From: Myxococcales bacterium
Lineage (GTDB): Bacteria > Myxococcota_A > Polyangia > Palsa-1104 > JAEUJZ01
DNA: 64,000 nucleotides
Direction of reading: 5' to 3'
NCBI GenBank assembly: GCA_016794365.1
Contig: JAEUKB010000036.1
Location: 1 to 64,000, forward strand
Shown here one piece after another: positions 1-7,973 of the stretch (position 1 is the first letter of the stretch; each line of letters begins with the position of its first letter). Under the pieces are notes generated by a model, which worked only from the letters and a program-made list of their open reading frames with translations, did no database searches and was not told the DNA's origin. The translations under genes and the position numbers were made by a program.

Positions 1-25
1 AAAGAGCGTGGGGGCGACCGGAGAG

Positions 26-59
26 CTTTTTTTCGGGCCGCCTGCGGAACGGAAAAAAG
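26..59. other. AT-rich hairpin at window edge
   Basis: A 10-bp stem pairs CTTTTTTTCG (26-35) with CGGAAAAAAG (50-59), with one G-T pair and a G+C-rich 14-base loop. It lies beyond the stop of the S9 peptidase, which reads leftward. It could act as a two-way terminator between that gene and whatever lies off the left edge. The rest of bases 1-203 holds no gene I can support. Confidence 0.35.
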
Positions 60-203
60 TCTCGCAGGGTAGCGGGGCCCCTCGCGAAATGTACGGGTTT
101 GGGAATGGATGGGGGTTAGCAAGTAGGAACGCACAGAAGGATTCGGGAATGGAATGCGACGCAGCGACGGAAAGTGCTGCGTAAAACAGCGTCTCTGTTC
201 GGT

Positions 204-2234
204 CTACTTGAGCAGGAACTCTTCGATGTAGAGCACGGTCGCGAAGAACTGAAAGTCTTGGTTCTTCTTCTTGGCAAAGCCGTGTCCTTCATCTTTCGCG
301 AGCAGATACCAAGCCGGAACATTGTTCTGTTTGACCGTGCGAATCATCTGCTCTGCTTCGCTGGCCGGAACGCGCGGATCATTCTGTCCTTGCACGATAA
401 ACAGAGGCTTTTGCACGTTCTTGGCCAGGTTGAGCGGCGCAATCCGATTCAAAAACTCACGCATCTTGGGATCGCGCTCGTCGCCGTACTCGACACGACG
501 GAGATCTCGGCGATAGCCTTCGGTGTTTTCCAGGAAGGTCACCAAGCTGCTCATTCCCACCACCGCAAGCGCGCAGCGAATCAGCGCACTGTGATGCGTC
601 GCAGACACCAGCGTCATGTGTCCGCCGTAGCTACCGCCCGTCACCATGATGCGCTCGCCATCGATCTCTGGATGCGTCTTGAGCCACTTGTACAAAGACT
701 CTGCATCTTTGTAGGAATCCTCGCGCTGGAAGCCGTTGTCGAGCTTTAGGAATGTCTTTCCGTAACCCGATGAGCCCCGCACGTTCGGAAACAGCATCGC
801 GACGCCCAGTTCGTTCAGCAGGAAGTTGATGCGACCAAGGAACGTCGGACGAAACTGCGCTTCCGGACCGCCGTGAATGTTGACGATGACGGGACGCTTT
901 CCGGTGAACTTCTTCGGTGGCAGATACAAAAAGCCAGAGATCTCGCGCCCATCGAAGCTCTTCCACTTCACCAGCTTGGGCTCTGCAAACTCACTGGTGT
1001 TGAGTCCGCCGCTCTCGCTCTGCGTCCAGCGCGTCAGCTTTCCTGTGGCGACGTTGACCGAATAGGAATCCGAGCTTGCGCGCGCCGAGCTGATCGTAAG
1101 TCCCAGCTCTGTTCCGCTGCGATGGAAGCTCACACCGGAAACAACACCGACGGGAATTTCCTTCAGCGGCTTGAGCTGCTTGCTCTGGGTGGAAAGCAGA
1201 TAGACGCGACTTTCTCCGTTTTCGTTCGATGCAAGAGCCAGCGTGCGACCATCGCGCGACAGATCAAAGTCTTCGATGTCCCACGGAATCGAGCTGGTTA
1301 GGAATGTGTACTTTTTCGTCGCCAGATCGAAGTACGCAAGCCGTTGAAACTCCGATTCCTGATCCGTAGTTAGGTAGATTCCTTTGCCGTCTTTGGAAAA
1401 CCGCGCGCGACCATAGGCGATCTTTTCGGCGCCTCCTTTCGGCGTAAGGAGTGTCTTTTCTTTTTTCTCAACATCGACGAGCCACAGATAGCTTTCGTTG
1501 ATCGACAGCTCTTCCTGCAAAAGGATCTGTTTGCCGTCGGGTGAAAAGTCCTGTGGACCCCAGCCTCCGCCCGAGAGTTCAAGAACCAGCTTGTCTGTAG
1601 ACTTGTCGAGCGGATTCATCACCCACAGATCGGTGTCTTTGCCAGTCCGCCGGGTAGATGAGTACGCAATCTGGGTTCCGGTGTGGTTCCAGAGCATTCC
1701 CAAGTTGCGACTTTTTCCGTCGGTGAGCATCGTGATGTCACCGCTTGCGAGATCGTAGCGGAAGATCTGAAACCACTCACCGCCACCGACATCTTTCAGA
1801 AACAGAAAGTAGTCGCCGCGCGTCGGTTCATAGCTCGCATTGCCGATGCGATCCGGAAAGAACGTAAGCTGGGTGCGCGCACCGCCAGGCATCGCTACTT
1901 TGTGAATCTGCGGAACGTCCCCAAAGCGGGTAATGATGAGCTGTTCTCGACGGAGAGGATGCCAGTCTGCAAATCCCGCGCTGCGGAACTCGGTGTAGCG
2001 TCCAACGCGCTCGACCAGACGCCGAGGAACAGGAGGAACTCCGGCAACCACCAAGTTTTCGCTCGGTGCGAGCGTGGACTCTGCGGGCTTTTCCTGCGCC
2101 GGTTTGGCTGGAGCAGAGACAGCGGGATTTTGTGCGGGTGTTGCCGTCGGTGTTGCCGCAGGTAGTGCGCGTACGGAAGGAACCAGCCCGACCAGAACAG
2201 GAAGGATGAGTGACAGGGATCGATTGTGTCGCAT
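204..2234 (-). CDS. Exported prolyl-oligopeptidase family (S9) serine peptidase
   Basis: A 676-residue exported serine peptidase, probably periplasmic, cleaving short peptides. I chose the ATG at 2234 because the first 23 residues (MRHNRSLSLILPVLVGLVPS...) form a typical signal peptide; an upstream GTG at 2273 would bury it. A GGAGG lies 14 bases before this ATG. After a Pro/Ala-rich linker comes a beta-propeller-like region with repeated 'FSPDGKQIL'/'LSRDGRTLA' strands, then a C-terminal alpha/beta-hydrolase domain. The triad is visible: Ser in GGSYGGH, Asp in GQNDPRVP and His in DEGHGF, about 32 residues apart for the last two. This is the architecture of acylaminoacyl-peptidase/dipeptidyl-peptidase-like S9 enzymes. 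The exact specificity cannot be read from sequence. Confidence 0.93.
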   Translation of the reverse strand: MRHNRSLSLILPVLVGLVPSVRALPAATPTATPAQNPAVSAPAKPAQEKPAESTLAPSENLVVAGVPPVPRRLVERVGRYTEFRSAGFADWHPLRREQLIITRFGDVPQIHKVAMPGGARTQLTFFPDRIGNASYEPTRGDYFLFLKDVGGGEWFQIFRYDLASGDITMLTDGKSRNLGMLWNHTGTQIAYSSTRRTGKDTDLWVMNPLDKSTDKLVLELSGGGWGPQDFSPDGKQILLQEELSINESYLWLVDVEKKEKTLLTPKGGAEKIAYGRARFSKDGKGIYLTTDQESEFQRLAYFDLATKKYTFLTSSIPWDIEDFDLSRDGRTLALASNENGESRVYLLSTQSKQLKPLKEIPVGVVSGVSFHRSGTELGLTISSARASSDSYSVNVATGKLTRWTQSESGGLNTSEFAEPKLVKWKSFDGREISGFLYLPPKKFTGKRPVIVNIHGGPEAQFRPTFLGRINFLLNELGVAMLFPNVRGSSGYGKTFLKLDNGFQREDSYKDAESLYKWLKTHPEIDGERIMVTGGSYGGHMTLVSATHHSALIRCALAVVGMSSLVTFLENTEGYRRDLRRVEYGDERDPKMREFLNRIAPLNLAKNVQKPLFIVQGQNDPRVPASEAEQMIRTVKQNNVPAWYLLAKDEGHGFAKKKNQDFQFFATVLYIEEFLLK

Positions 2235-2277
2235 GTGGAATGTAGAAACCTCCAGTGCGGCACTCTGTAGCACGACT

Positions 2278-2703
2278 TTAGGTAAAGACGTTTAGCAACA
2301 GACAGAACACGCCCGTGGCCAAGCCTGCGAAGCTGAGGCTGCGCTCGTTGCGAATCAGCAGCGCTTGGACGTTATCGCAAGTACGTTGCATGTGCGGAGA
2401 CAGCTTGCTCCCGAACCACGTCAGCAGCGTCGCGTAGCCAAAGCGCAGACCGAGCAGCAGAGACAGCACTCCGCCGCCCATAAAGCCCAAGTACACCATC
2501 GGTGCCAAGCGAATGAAGCCCAGGTACGCCGCCATCTCGATGATGGTGAGGATTCCTGTGATCACCGCGCCCACTCCGAGCATTCCCGACAGCGGAAGCA
2601 GCGCGGTCAGCCAAAACCGAGACGACGGCCACAGCTTGCCAATTCCGTCTGCATTGGCCAGCGCGGCCAGCACGATAAGGAGCGTACTGCTTAAGGTTCC
2701 CAT
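2278..2703 (-). CDS. Small multi-pass membrane protein of unknown function
   Basis: A 141-residue protein with about four hydrophobic segments: residues 1-17, 30-65, 68-93 and the C-terminal 20. Short polar turns contain 'SSRFW' and 'RNERSLS'. I do not recognise a family. It begins with ATG at 2703 and ends 43 bases before the start of the S9 peptidase on the same strand, so the two may be co-transcribed. A segment rich in Gly and Leu (GGGVLSLLLGLRFGYA) could pack helices. Codon use and the lack of a better frame on the other strand support it being real. Confidence 0.7.
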   Translation of the reverse strand: MGTLSSTLLIVLAALANADGIGKLWPSSRFWLTALLPLSGMLGVGAVITGILTIIEMAAYLGFIRLAPMVYLGFMGGGVLSLLLGLRFGYATLLTWFGSKLSPHMQRTCDNVQALLIRNERSLSFAGLATGVFCLLLNVFT

Positions 2704-2799
2704 GGGCGAAAAGTCTCCAGCGCGCGGCGTCAGCCTGTTTGCATCATCTCAGCCCGAGTTGTGCGCGACCGCAAGCGCCCGTGTGCTAGCTTCGCGCCG

Positions 2800-3963
2800 A
2801 TGGCGATCTTGCACCTGTTTTCGCTGACTCCGTTTTTGTGGGGAGTGACATTTTGTCATGTCGCGCTGGCGCTGCTGCTGCTGTTCAATCGGCTGCGAAC
2901 GCCGAAGCTTCCGCCCGCCACCGAGGCACAGCGCAATCCGAAGTCGGTGCTGATTGTGGTTCCCGCGCGCAATGAGGAAGCCAACATCGAGGACTGCGTG
3001 CGCAGCTTGCTCCATCAGGACTATCCGGTGCTGACGGTGAAAGTGGTCGATGATCACTCGACGGATCGAACCGGAGCGATCGTGGGCAAGCTGGCCGAGA
3101 GCGATCGCCGGCTGACGCTGATTCATCCGCCTGCGCTGCCGCCGGGCTGGCTCGGAAAGCCGCATGCGGTTCACAACGGAGCGCTCGGGGCAAGCAGCGA
3201 CTATCTGCTGTTTATTGATGCAGATGTCAGGCTGCGTCCGACGGCGGTTTCACAAGCGGTGGCGCTCGCAGAGAGCCAGCGTGCGGGACTGACGACGCTG
3301 ATGCCAGAACTGGTCGCCGCCAGCTTTTGGGAACGTGCAACGCAGCCAGTCGTGGCGCTGCTGCTGTGGGGACTGCTCGATCCGGTCAAGGTCAACGATC
3401 CGCAGCGTAGCGAGGCCGCCGGTTTCGGACCGTTTATGCTGTTCCGTCGCGATGCCTACGAACAAATCGGCGGTCATCAAGCGGTCCAGCGTGAGGTCAT
3501 CGAAGACCTTCGCATGGCGCAGCTTATCAAGCAGCACAAGCTCGGGCTGTGTGTCGCGCACGGAACATCGGTGGTGAAGCTGCGAATGTATGACTCGCTG
3601 TCGGCGATCATTTCGGGCTGGATCAAGAACTTCTACGTCGCGCTGGGTCCGGTAAAGGCGCTGGCTCCGCTGCTGAGCGCGATCGTTGCGCTGGTGTTTG
3701 CGCTGCCGACGATTGCCTTTGTGGCTGCGCTCGGCATGACGCTGCTGCAAGGTCATCCGCCACGCTTTTTCCTCGCTGCGATGCTCTGTTACGGAGCCGA
3801 CTGGCTGGCGCGACTGTCGCTGTACGCGTCGTACCATGTGACGCCCCGAGGCGTGCGCGCCCTCGGTGGGATCGTCGTCGCGTACATCTTGTGTGTGTCG
3901 GTGTATCGAGCGCTGGCTGGACGGCCCGTGATCTGGCGCGGGCGCTCGTATCAAGCGGAATAG
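2800..3963 (+). CDS. Membrane-associated family 2 glycosyltransferase
   Basis: A 387-residue GT2-type glycosyltransferase. An N-terminal membrane segment (MAILHLFSLTPFLWGVTF) is followed by the GT-A nucleotide-sugar fold: VVPARNEEANIEDCV near residue 50, VVDDHS for the first acidic pair, FIDADV for the DxD motif, and EDLRMA in the acceptor region. Two to three C-terminal membrane helices follow 'SGWIKNFYVALG'. This layout resembles hopanoid-associated and ceramide-type GT2 enzymes that act at the cytoplasmic face on a lipid acceptor; the acceptor here is unknown. The ATG at 2800 was chosen over a GTG at 2761 because the latter adds a charged stretch before the membrane helix. Its stop lies 1 base from the stop of the convergent PilZ gene. 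Confidence 0.88.
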   Translation: MAILHLFSLTPFLWGVTFCHVALALLLLFNRLRTPKLPPATEAQRNPKSVLIVVPARNEEANIEDCVRSLLHQDYPVLTVKVVDDHSTDRTGAIVGKLAESDRRLTLIHPPALPPGWLGKPHAVHNGALGASSDYLLFIDADVRLRPTAVSQAVALAESQRAGLTTLMPELVAASFWERATQPVVALLLWGLLDPVKVNDPQRSEAAGFGPFMLFRRDAYEQIGGHQAVQREVIEDLRMAQLIKQHKLGLCVAHGTSVVKLRMYDSLSAIISGWIKNFYVALGPVKALAPLLSAIVALVFALPTIAFVAALGMTLLQGHPPRFFLAAMLCYGADWLARLSLYASYHVTPRGVRALGGIVVAYILCVSVYRALAGRPVIWRGRSYQAE

Positions 3964-3964
3964 C

Positions 3965-5947
3965 TTACGTCGCTGGCTTTTCTTCAGCCTTTGGCTCTTC
4001 GGCCTTTTTCTCTTCGGCCTTTGGCTTCTCTTCGGCCTTTGGCTTTTCTTCGGCCTTTGGCTTCTCTTCCGCCTTCGCAGGCTCTGCCGGAGCCACCGCC
4101 GGAGCCGCCTCGACCGCTTCTTTTTTGCCCGGACGAGCCTTCTTCGCACCCGCGTCGGCGCTCGGCGAAAGCGTGGCTTCTACCGCCAGCACTTCTTTGC
4201 CCTTCTTCACCTCGAAGGTATCCGCCGCAGAGACCGTTCGCGTCCAGCTCGCAAAGCCAGCCTTGCGCAGCTCGATCTCGTGCTTTTCCTTCGTATCGAG
4301 CTTCTTGATCTGGAACGGCGTCTTGCCGACCTTCTTTCCGTCGAAGTACACGTCCGCGCCCTTCGGCGTCGAGGTCAGCTCTACCATCCGCTCGATCGCC
4401 GTCAGCGTAAAGCTCAGCGGCTCGCCTTCCTTCGGCACCGCCTTGATCTTCGGCTTCGCTTCCAGGTAGCCAGCCAGCGTGATGCGCAGCGCTTTGCCCG
4501 CCGCAAGTCCCGGAACCCGCGTCGGAGTCGGCCCAAACTGCTTGCCTTCGTATTCCACCTGCGCGCCCGGCGGCTCCGTCGTCACTTCCGTGCCTTCCAT
4601 CGGCTTGTCGGGCTTGACCGGCACATTCGTTGGCTCGGGCGGCTTGGCCACGGGCTCGATCGGCTTCACTTCCGTCGGCTGCTGCGGGGGCTGAACCGGG
4701 TTTCCCGCGCTCGGATTCGTCGTCGGTCCGGGCGTCGTGGCAATCAGCGTCGGTCCCGTCTCGACCGGCTTCTTGCTGAGCACCAGCGCGTAATACGCAC
4801 CGCCACCACCGAGAAGCAGCGCCAGCGCACCGACCGCAGCGATCAGGCCGCTCTTGCTGCCGGACTTCTGTGGCGTCGGTGTCATTGCAACGGGCGCAGC
4901 GTCTGAAAACAGCGACTCCGGTGCATCCAGCTTCGGCGGAGGCGCAGACGGAGCAGCCGCAGGCTTAGGCGCATCTTCTGGATCTTTGGCCGCCGATGCA
5001 GGCGGATTGTTCGTCGGAGTGCTCGCAGAGGGCAGATCCAGCGGCTTCTGTGGCGTCGCGGCAGAGGCAGCTCCCGTCGGAGTTCGGCTGCTATCCGCGA
5101 TCCGCTGCTGCTGCTCTTCCACCGATGCCGTCGGCGTCTTCGCTGAGTCCGGCACAGCACGCGCTGGCACCGGCGCAGATGGCGCAACGATCGGCTTGGG
5201 CGGCTGCGGAGGCACCACCGGACCGACGGCAGGCTTGGTCGGTGGCGTCATCATGCCAAAGCCCTGACCGAGCAGCGTCTTGGACAAGCCCGCTTTTGCC
5301 GCAGCCGGTGTCATCGGGGCCAGCGACGGCTGATCTGCCGCTTTCTTGCGCAGTGCTTCAGCGACGGCAGCCGGATTCGCCTTCGTCGGCGCATCTTCTT
5401 CCATCAAGCCGCTCATGCCCATCGCTTCGGCCAGCTTGTTGACCTGATCGGCAGCCATGGCGCGCGTCGGTTCGTCGCCAAACTCGTTGTGCCCGCCACC
5501 GCCCGATGGATTTGCAGTCGGAGTCACTTGGCTCGGCGACGCTGCATCACTCTGCGAAGAGCGAATGCCCGCATCAAAGCGCGACTCGACACCCGTCTCA
5601 CCCCGACGAGCCTTTTCCGCCAAGATCTGATCGAGGCGTTCCTGGCTGTCCGGCGTCAGCTTGTCGAAGCGCACGCCCATGCCCGGCGCAACCGACGGCT
5701 TGCTGGGATCGGGAGATCGGTTCCACACCACGGTGCCTTCACCGACGATCAGCGGCGTCCCGTCCTGGAGCTGAAACTCAAACCGCAGGCTGGTCCCGAC
5801 GGCTTGCGGTTCCTTGGTGCGAATGAAGATCCCGCCCTTGCTCACATCCACCGAGTAACGCTCGATAAACTGCTCGAGGTTGGCAGACTTGAACTTGATC
5901 TTCATCGTCAGCGGGGCTTTGCCCTTGGGGTTCTCAGAGGCCGACAT
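3965..5947 (-). CDS. PilZ domain, transmembrane helix and two PEGA domains
   Basis: A 660-residue protein. I set the start at the ATG at 5947, preceded by GGGAG seven bases upstream. Residues ~10-115 form a PilZ-like domain with 'YSVDVSKGGIFIRT' and 'GMGVRFDKLTP', the myxobacterial PilZ pattern. A long Pro/Ala-rich linker (~130-360) leads to one transmembrane helix at ~366-388 (GLIAAVGALALLLGGGGAYY). Two PEGA beta-repeats follow at ~453-516 and ~521-592 ('STPKGADVYFDGKKVGKTPF'). The tail is a Lys/Glu/Pro/Ala repeat. Topology suggests a cytoplasmic PilZ sensor connected to an extracytoplasmic PEGA module. Whether it binds cyclic di-GMP is uncertain, because the classical RxxxR is not evident. 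Confidence 0.87.
   Translation of the reverse strand: MSASENPKGKAPLTMKIKFKSANLEQFIERYSVDVSKGGIFIRTKEPQAVGTSLRFEFQLQDGTPLIVGEGTVVWNRSPDPSKPSVAPGMGVRFDKLTPDSQERLDQILAEKARRGETGVESRFDAGIRSSQSDAASPSQVTPTANPSGGGGHNEFGDEPTRAMAADQVNKLAEAMGMSGLMEEDAPTKANPAAVAEALRKKAADQPSLAPMTPAAAKAGLSKTLLGQGFGMMTPPTKPAVGPVVPPQPPKPIVAPSAPVPARAVPDSAKTPTASVEEQQQRIADSSRTPTGAASAATPQKPLDLPSASTPTNNPPASAAKDPEDAPKPAAAPSAPPPKLDAPESLFSDAAPVAMTPTPQKSGSKSGLIAAVGALALLLGGGGAYYALVLSKKPVETGPTLIATTPGPTTNPSAGNPVQPPQQPTEVKPIEPVAKPPEPTNVPVKPDKPMEGTEVTTEPPGAQVEYEGKQFGPTPTRVPGLAAGKALRITLAGYLEAKPKIKAVPKEGEPLSFTLTAIERMVELTSTPKGADVYFDGKKVGKTPFQIKKLDTKEKHEIELRKAGFASWTRTVSAADTFEVKKGKEVLAVEATLSPSADAGAKKARPGKKEAVEAAPAVAPAEPAKAEEKPKAEEKPKAEEKPKAEEKKAEEPKAEEKPAT
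3980..4073 (-). repeat. 18-bp tandem repeat coding EKPKAE units
   Basis: The 3' end of the PilZ/PEGA gene contains about five near-identical 18-bp units, read on the plus strand as GGCCTTTGGCTTCTCTTC. They encode repeating E-K-P-K-A-E residues. The copies differ mainly at third codon positions. A low-complexity Lys/Glu/Pro tail of this kind may span or attach to the cell wall. Copy number is likely to vary between strains. Confidence 0.8.
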
Positions 5948-6093
5948 CTTTGCTCCCAATCGAAGATTGCGCCCTATCGCCCACCGCTCTTCCGTCTTCT
6001 GCTCACCACTCGCCCTGTCGTAACGTGTAAGGGAAGACACAATGGCGCGGTGCCATCCCCAACCTGCGGCCAGCAGAGAAGCCAATAGAGGCG

Positions 6094-7911
6094 ATGAAAA
6101 ACAATAACATGAGCTACATTTTTTCGCTGAACTGTAAGCATTCACGTCGGAAATTGGTGAAACCAACCCTGGCCGGTGTCATCTCGCTGGCCGTCTCACT
6201 CGGGAACTTGTCCGTGGGACAGGCTGCGTATCCGCACACGGTTGTTGGGCAAGCCGGAGCCGTAGCCGCCGATCATGAGCTGGCTTCGCAAGCGGGCGCC
6301 GAGATCTTGAGCCAAGGAGGCAACGCGGTGGATGCTGCGATCGCTGCGGCCTTGGCACTCGGAGTGGTTCAACCAGCAGGATCCGGTCTGGGCGGTGGCG
6401 GATTTTTGCTGATCCGCAAAAGCGACGGACAAGTTGCAGCGATCGACTTTCGAGAAGTCGCGCCCAAGCAAGCCAGCCGCGACATGTTCATCGATGCCGC
6501 GACGGGCCAGGTTGTTCCCGATCGCTCTCGCATCGGAGGCCTGGCCTCGGGAGTTCCCGGTGAAGCGGCAGGCTTTGCCAAAGCGCTGGCAGAGTTCGGA
6601 TCGCTCAAGCCTGCCCAGGTCGTGGCTCCGGCGCTGCGACTGGCGGACAAAGGCTTTCCCGTCGGAAGACACTTGGCACGAAGTGCCGCAAGCGTCGTGC
6701 CCAAGCTCGTCACCGATCATCCGCTGCGCGCGCTGCTGGCTCCGCAAGGTCAAGTTTTGATGATCGGCACGCAGCTTCGTCGTCCCGAGCTGGCTTCCAC
6801 GCTGCGCACGCTGTCGCAAGATGGCTTTTTGGCGTTCTATCGAACCCAGCCTGGCTCCATCGGCGACGATCTGCTCAAAGCGAATCAGGGTGCAGGCGGA
6901 ATCCTACAAGCCGAAGACTTCGCAACCTACAAGCCCGTCGCTCGCACACCGATCGAAGGTCGCTTTCGTGGGCATCAGCTCTTTGTGGTTCCGCCTCCGT
7001 CGGGAGGAATCACCGCGCTCGAAGCACTTCAGATCCTGGATGCGCGCCCGCCACCGGCCCAAGGTCCAGGCGCATCTGCGACGCTGCACGAGACCATTGA
7101 AGCGCTCAAGCATGCCTTTGCCGATCGCGTACGACTTCACGGCGATCCTGCTTTTGCCAACATTCCCGTCGCAGAGCTTGCCAGTCCTGCCTATGCCAAA
7201 GGCCGCGCCGAAACGATCCAGAGCGATCGCGTCCTGTCCAGAAACAGCTACGGTCGTCCCGGCACCGGCAAGCCCGCCTCGCCCCCGCGCGACAAAGGCA
7301 CCAGCCACTTGTGCGTCATCGATCGCAATGGCAACGCCGCTGCGCTCACCACCACCGTCAACTTGGGCTTCGGATCTCGTGTCGTCGGACCCAAGTCGGG
7401 AGTCATCTTGAACAACCAGATGGATGACTTTACCGCCAAGCCAGCGACGGAAAATGCCTTTGGACTAGTCGGACAGGAAGCCAACTTGGTTGCGCCCGGA
7501 AAGCGTCCCGCATCGAGCATGGCTCCGATCATCGCCGTCGGAAAAGACGGATCGATCATCTGCGCAGGCGGCTCTGGCGGTCCCACCATCGTCACCGGCG
7601 TGGTTCAGACGATGATCAACCTGATCGACTTTGGCATGGAAGCCGAGTCTGCTGTCTCGTCGCCGCGCATTCACGCTCAGTTTTTGCCCGAAAATGTTCT
7701 CGTCGAGCCGGAAGTTCCCGTCGATGTCCGCGAGAAGCTAACCCAGCGAGGACATACGCTGGTGATCACCCCCGCGCCGCTGGAGACCGCCGTGCAAGTC
7801 GTGGTCTATCGTCCCGCCAGCGAGGGTCGGCCCGCCAGCTTCGGTGCAGCCAGCGATCCCCGCAAAGGCGGAAAGCCCGCGCTCGCGACCGCGCCCACGA
7901 CCGGCAAATAA
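6094..7911 (+). CDS. ggt: Gamma-glutamyltransferase (glutathione hydrolase)
   Basis: A 605-residue secreted N-terminal-nucleophile hydrolase that cleaves or transfers the gamma-glutamyl group of glutathione and related peptides in the periplasm. A long signal sequence ends near residue 44 (LSVGQA-AYPH). The large-subunit signature GSGLGGGGFLL is present. Self-processing would occur before Thr403 in KGTSHLCVID, followed by 'NAAALTTTVN', which is the usual small-subunit start. The oxyanion segment CAGGSGGPTIV is intact. Length is close to E. coli Ggt (580). The start at 6094 is the first of two in-frame ATGs (the other is 6109), and neither has a well-spaced ribosome site. It is divergent from the PilZ/PEGA gene across 146 bases. 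Confidence 0.95.
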   Translation: MKNNNMSYIFSLNCKHSRRKLVKPTLAGVISLAVSLGNLSVGQAAYPHTVVGQAGAVAADHELASQAGAEILSQGGNAVDAAIAAALALGVVQPAGSGLGGGGFLLIRKSDGQVAAIDFREVAPKQASRDMFIDAATGQVVPDRSRIGGLASGVPGEAAGFAKALAEFGSLKPAQVVAPALRLADKGFPVGRHLARSAASVVPKLVTDHPLRALLAPQGQVLMIGTQLRRPELASTLRTLSQDGFLAFYRTQPGSIGDDLLKANQGAGGILQAEDFATYKPVARTPIEGRFRGHQLFVVPPPSGGITALEALQILDARPPPAQGPGASATLHETIEALKHAFADRVRLHGDPAFANIPVAELASPAYAKGRAETIQSDRVLSRNSYGRPGTGKPASPPRDKGTSHLCVIDRNGNAAALTTTVNLGFGSRVVGPKSGVILNNQMDDFTAKPATENAFGLVGQEANLVAPGKRPASSMAPIIAVGKDGSIICAGGSGGPTIVTGVVQTMINLIDFGMEAESAVSSPRIHAQFLPENVLVEPEVPVDVREKLTQRGHTLVITPAPLETAVQVVVYRPASEGRPASFGAASDPRKGGKPALATAPTTGK

Positions 7912-7973
7912 GCACGCTAGACCGACGCGCGCCGAGTCTGTATCGTGCGCCGCCGCGCAGGCCGCGTTCCGAA

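Noticed and set aside
1..203. Partial gene at the left edge
   Set aside because: No frame on either strand has coding-like composition or motifs; only the AT-rich hairpin stands out.
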